A stretch of 64,000 bases of DNA from Brevibacterium sp. W7.2 (GTDB taxonomy: Bacteria; Actinomycetota; Actinomycetes; Actinomycetales; Brevibacteriaceae), in contig NZ_CP073089.1 in assembly GCF_018137945.1 (NCBI RefSeq), positions 2,232,001 to 2,296,000 of the forward strand. Reading direction: 5' to 3'. How positions within the stretch are numbered: the first letter of the stretch is position 1; every line of letters starts with the position of its first letter. The notes under the pieces were generated by a model that saw only the letters and a list, made by a program, of their open reading frames with translations, was not told the DNA's origin and did not search any database. Position numbers and translations under genes: made by a program. Below are positions 63,896-64,000 of this stretch, in pieces.

Positions 63896-64000
63896 TCAGA
63901 GACCGGCGATGAACGAGTGGATGCGGTCGGCGACGAACTCGGGATGCTCGGCCATGAGGAGGTGGGCGGAGTCCGGGATGACGGCGAGCTCCGACCCTTC
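63896..64000 (-). CDS. Alpha/beta hydrolase, 3' end only
   Basis: Only the last 34 codons are inside the window. They read IPDSAHLLMAEHPEFVADRI and then HSFIAGL and stop. The H in SAHLLMAEHPE is in the position of the catalytic histidine of alpha/beta-hydrolase fold enzymes. The substrate cannot be judged. Confidence 0.75.
   Translation of the reverse strand, partial: EGSELAVIPDSAHLLMAEHPEFVADRIHSFIAGL

Overview
The window is a stretch of high-GC actinobacterial chromosome. Mycothiol biosynthesis (mshB), adnAB, uvrD2, nudC, a DUF3117 gene, a DUF3107 gene and an actinobacterial Mrp all sit here in the neighbourhoods I recall from Mycobacterium tuberculosis. The overall style suggests a Micrococcales-type organism such as Brevibacterium; that genus-level guess is inference only. 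Coding density is high and most genes are chromosomal housekeeping. I see no insertion sequence, prophage, CRISPR array, rRNA or resistance island.

Layout. 1-3311: 3' part of a PLP aminotransferase, a YceI gene with an operator-like promoter, the initiator tRNA, and an iron-siderophore binding lipoprotein behind a near-perfect DtxR/IdeR box. 3471-25978: a conserved actinobacterial block (recalled M. tuberculosis order Rv3193c-Rv3211) holding UPF0182, a PDZ/Lon protease, a zincin-2 protein, a ThiF-like protein, UvrD2, NudC, a degenerate phosphotransferase, AdnB/AdnA, TetR, DUF3107, a ferritin-like protein and an RhlE helicase. 26138-29700: PHP phosphoesterase, aminopeptidase P and a P1-family peptidase. 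30008-36770: MgtE-N/CBS protein, DUF1003 protein, Mrp, a polysaccharide deacetylase lipoprotein, TatB, an alkyltransferase-like protein, an O-methyltransferase and DUF3117. 36891-46569: a PIG-V-like mannosyltransferase, a DivIVA-like protein, a FolP2-type protein and a LOG protein, together with lysine/diaminopimelate genes (dapE, dapD, dapC), gltA and the 7Fe ferredoxin. 46749-52917: GNAT, VanW, an MshB with a fused membrane domain, and TypA. 53137-59512: a complete oligopeptide ABC transporter. 59760-64000: PH-domain protein, metallo-beta-lactamase-fold hydrolase, old-yellow-enzyme reductase, SLC13 transporter and the 3' end of an alpha/beta hydrolase.

Functional links. AdnA/AdnB, UvrD2 and the alkyltransferase-like protein belong to DNA repair. 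DapC, DapD and DapE supply meso-diaminopimelate for peptidoglycan and lysine. MshB makes a mycothiol intermediate. The binding protein, two permeases and fused ATPase form one peptide importer. Many genes overlap by 1-4 bases (ATGA, GTGA, TGATG), which indicates translational coupling.

The most unusual non-coding structures are: (a) a 19-bp-periodic repeat array with four copies of a 162-bp super-unit, closed off between the inward-facing terminators of dapD and gltA; (b) a run of same-orientation DnaA-box-like sequences in a 500-bp non-coding gap at 10491-10991; and (c) two related long imperfect palindromes after gene ends. A TANNNT-N6/7-RTG start architecture recurs at about eleven genes and suggests widespread leaderless transcription.
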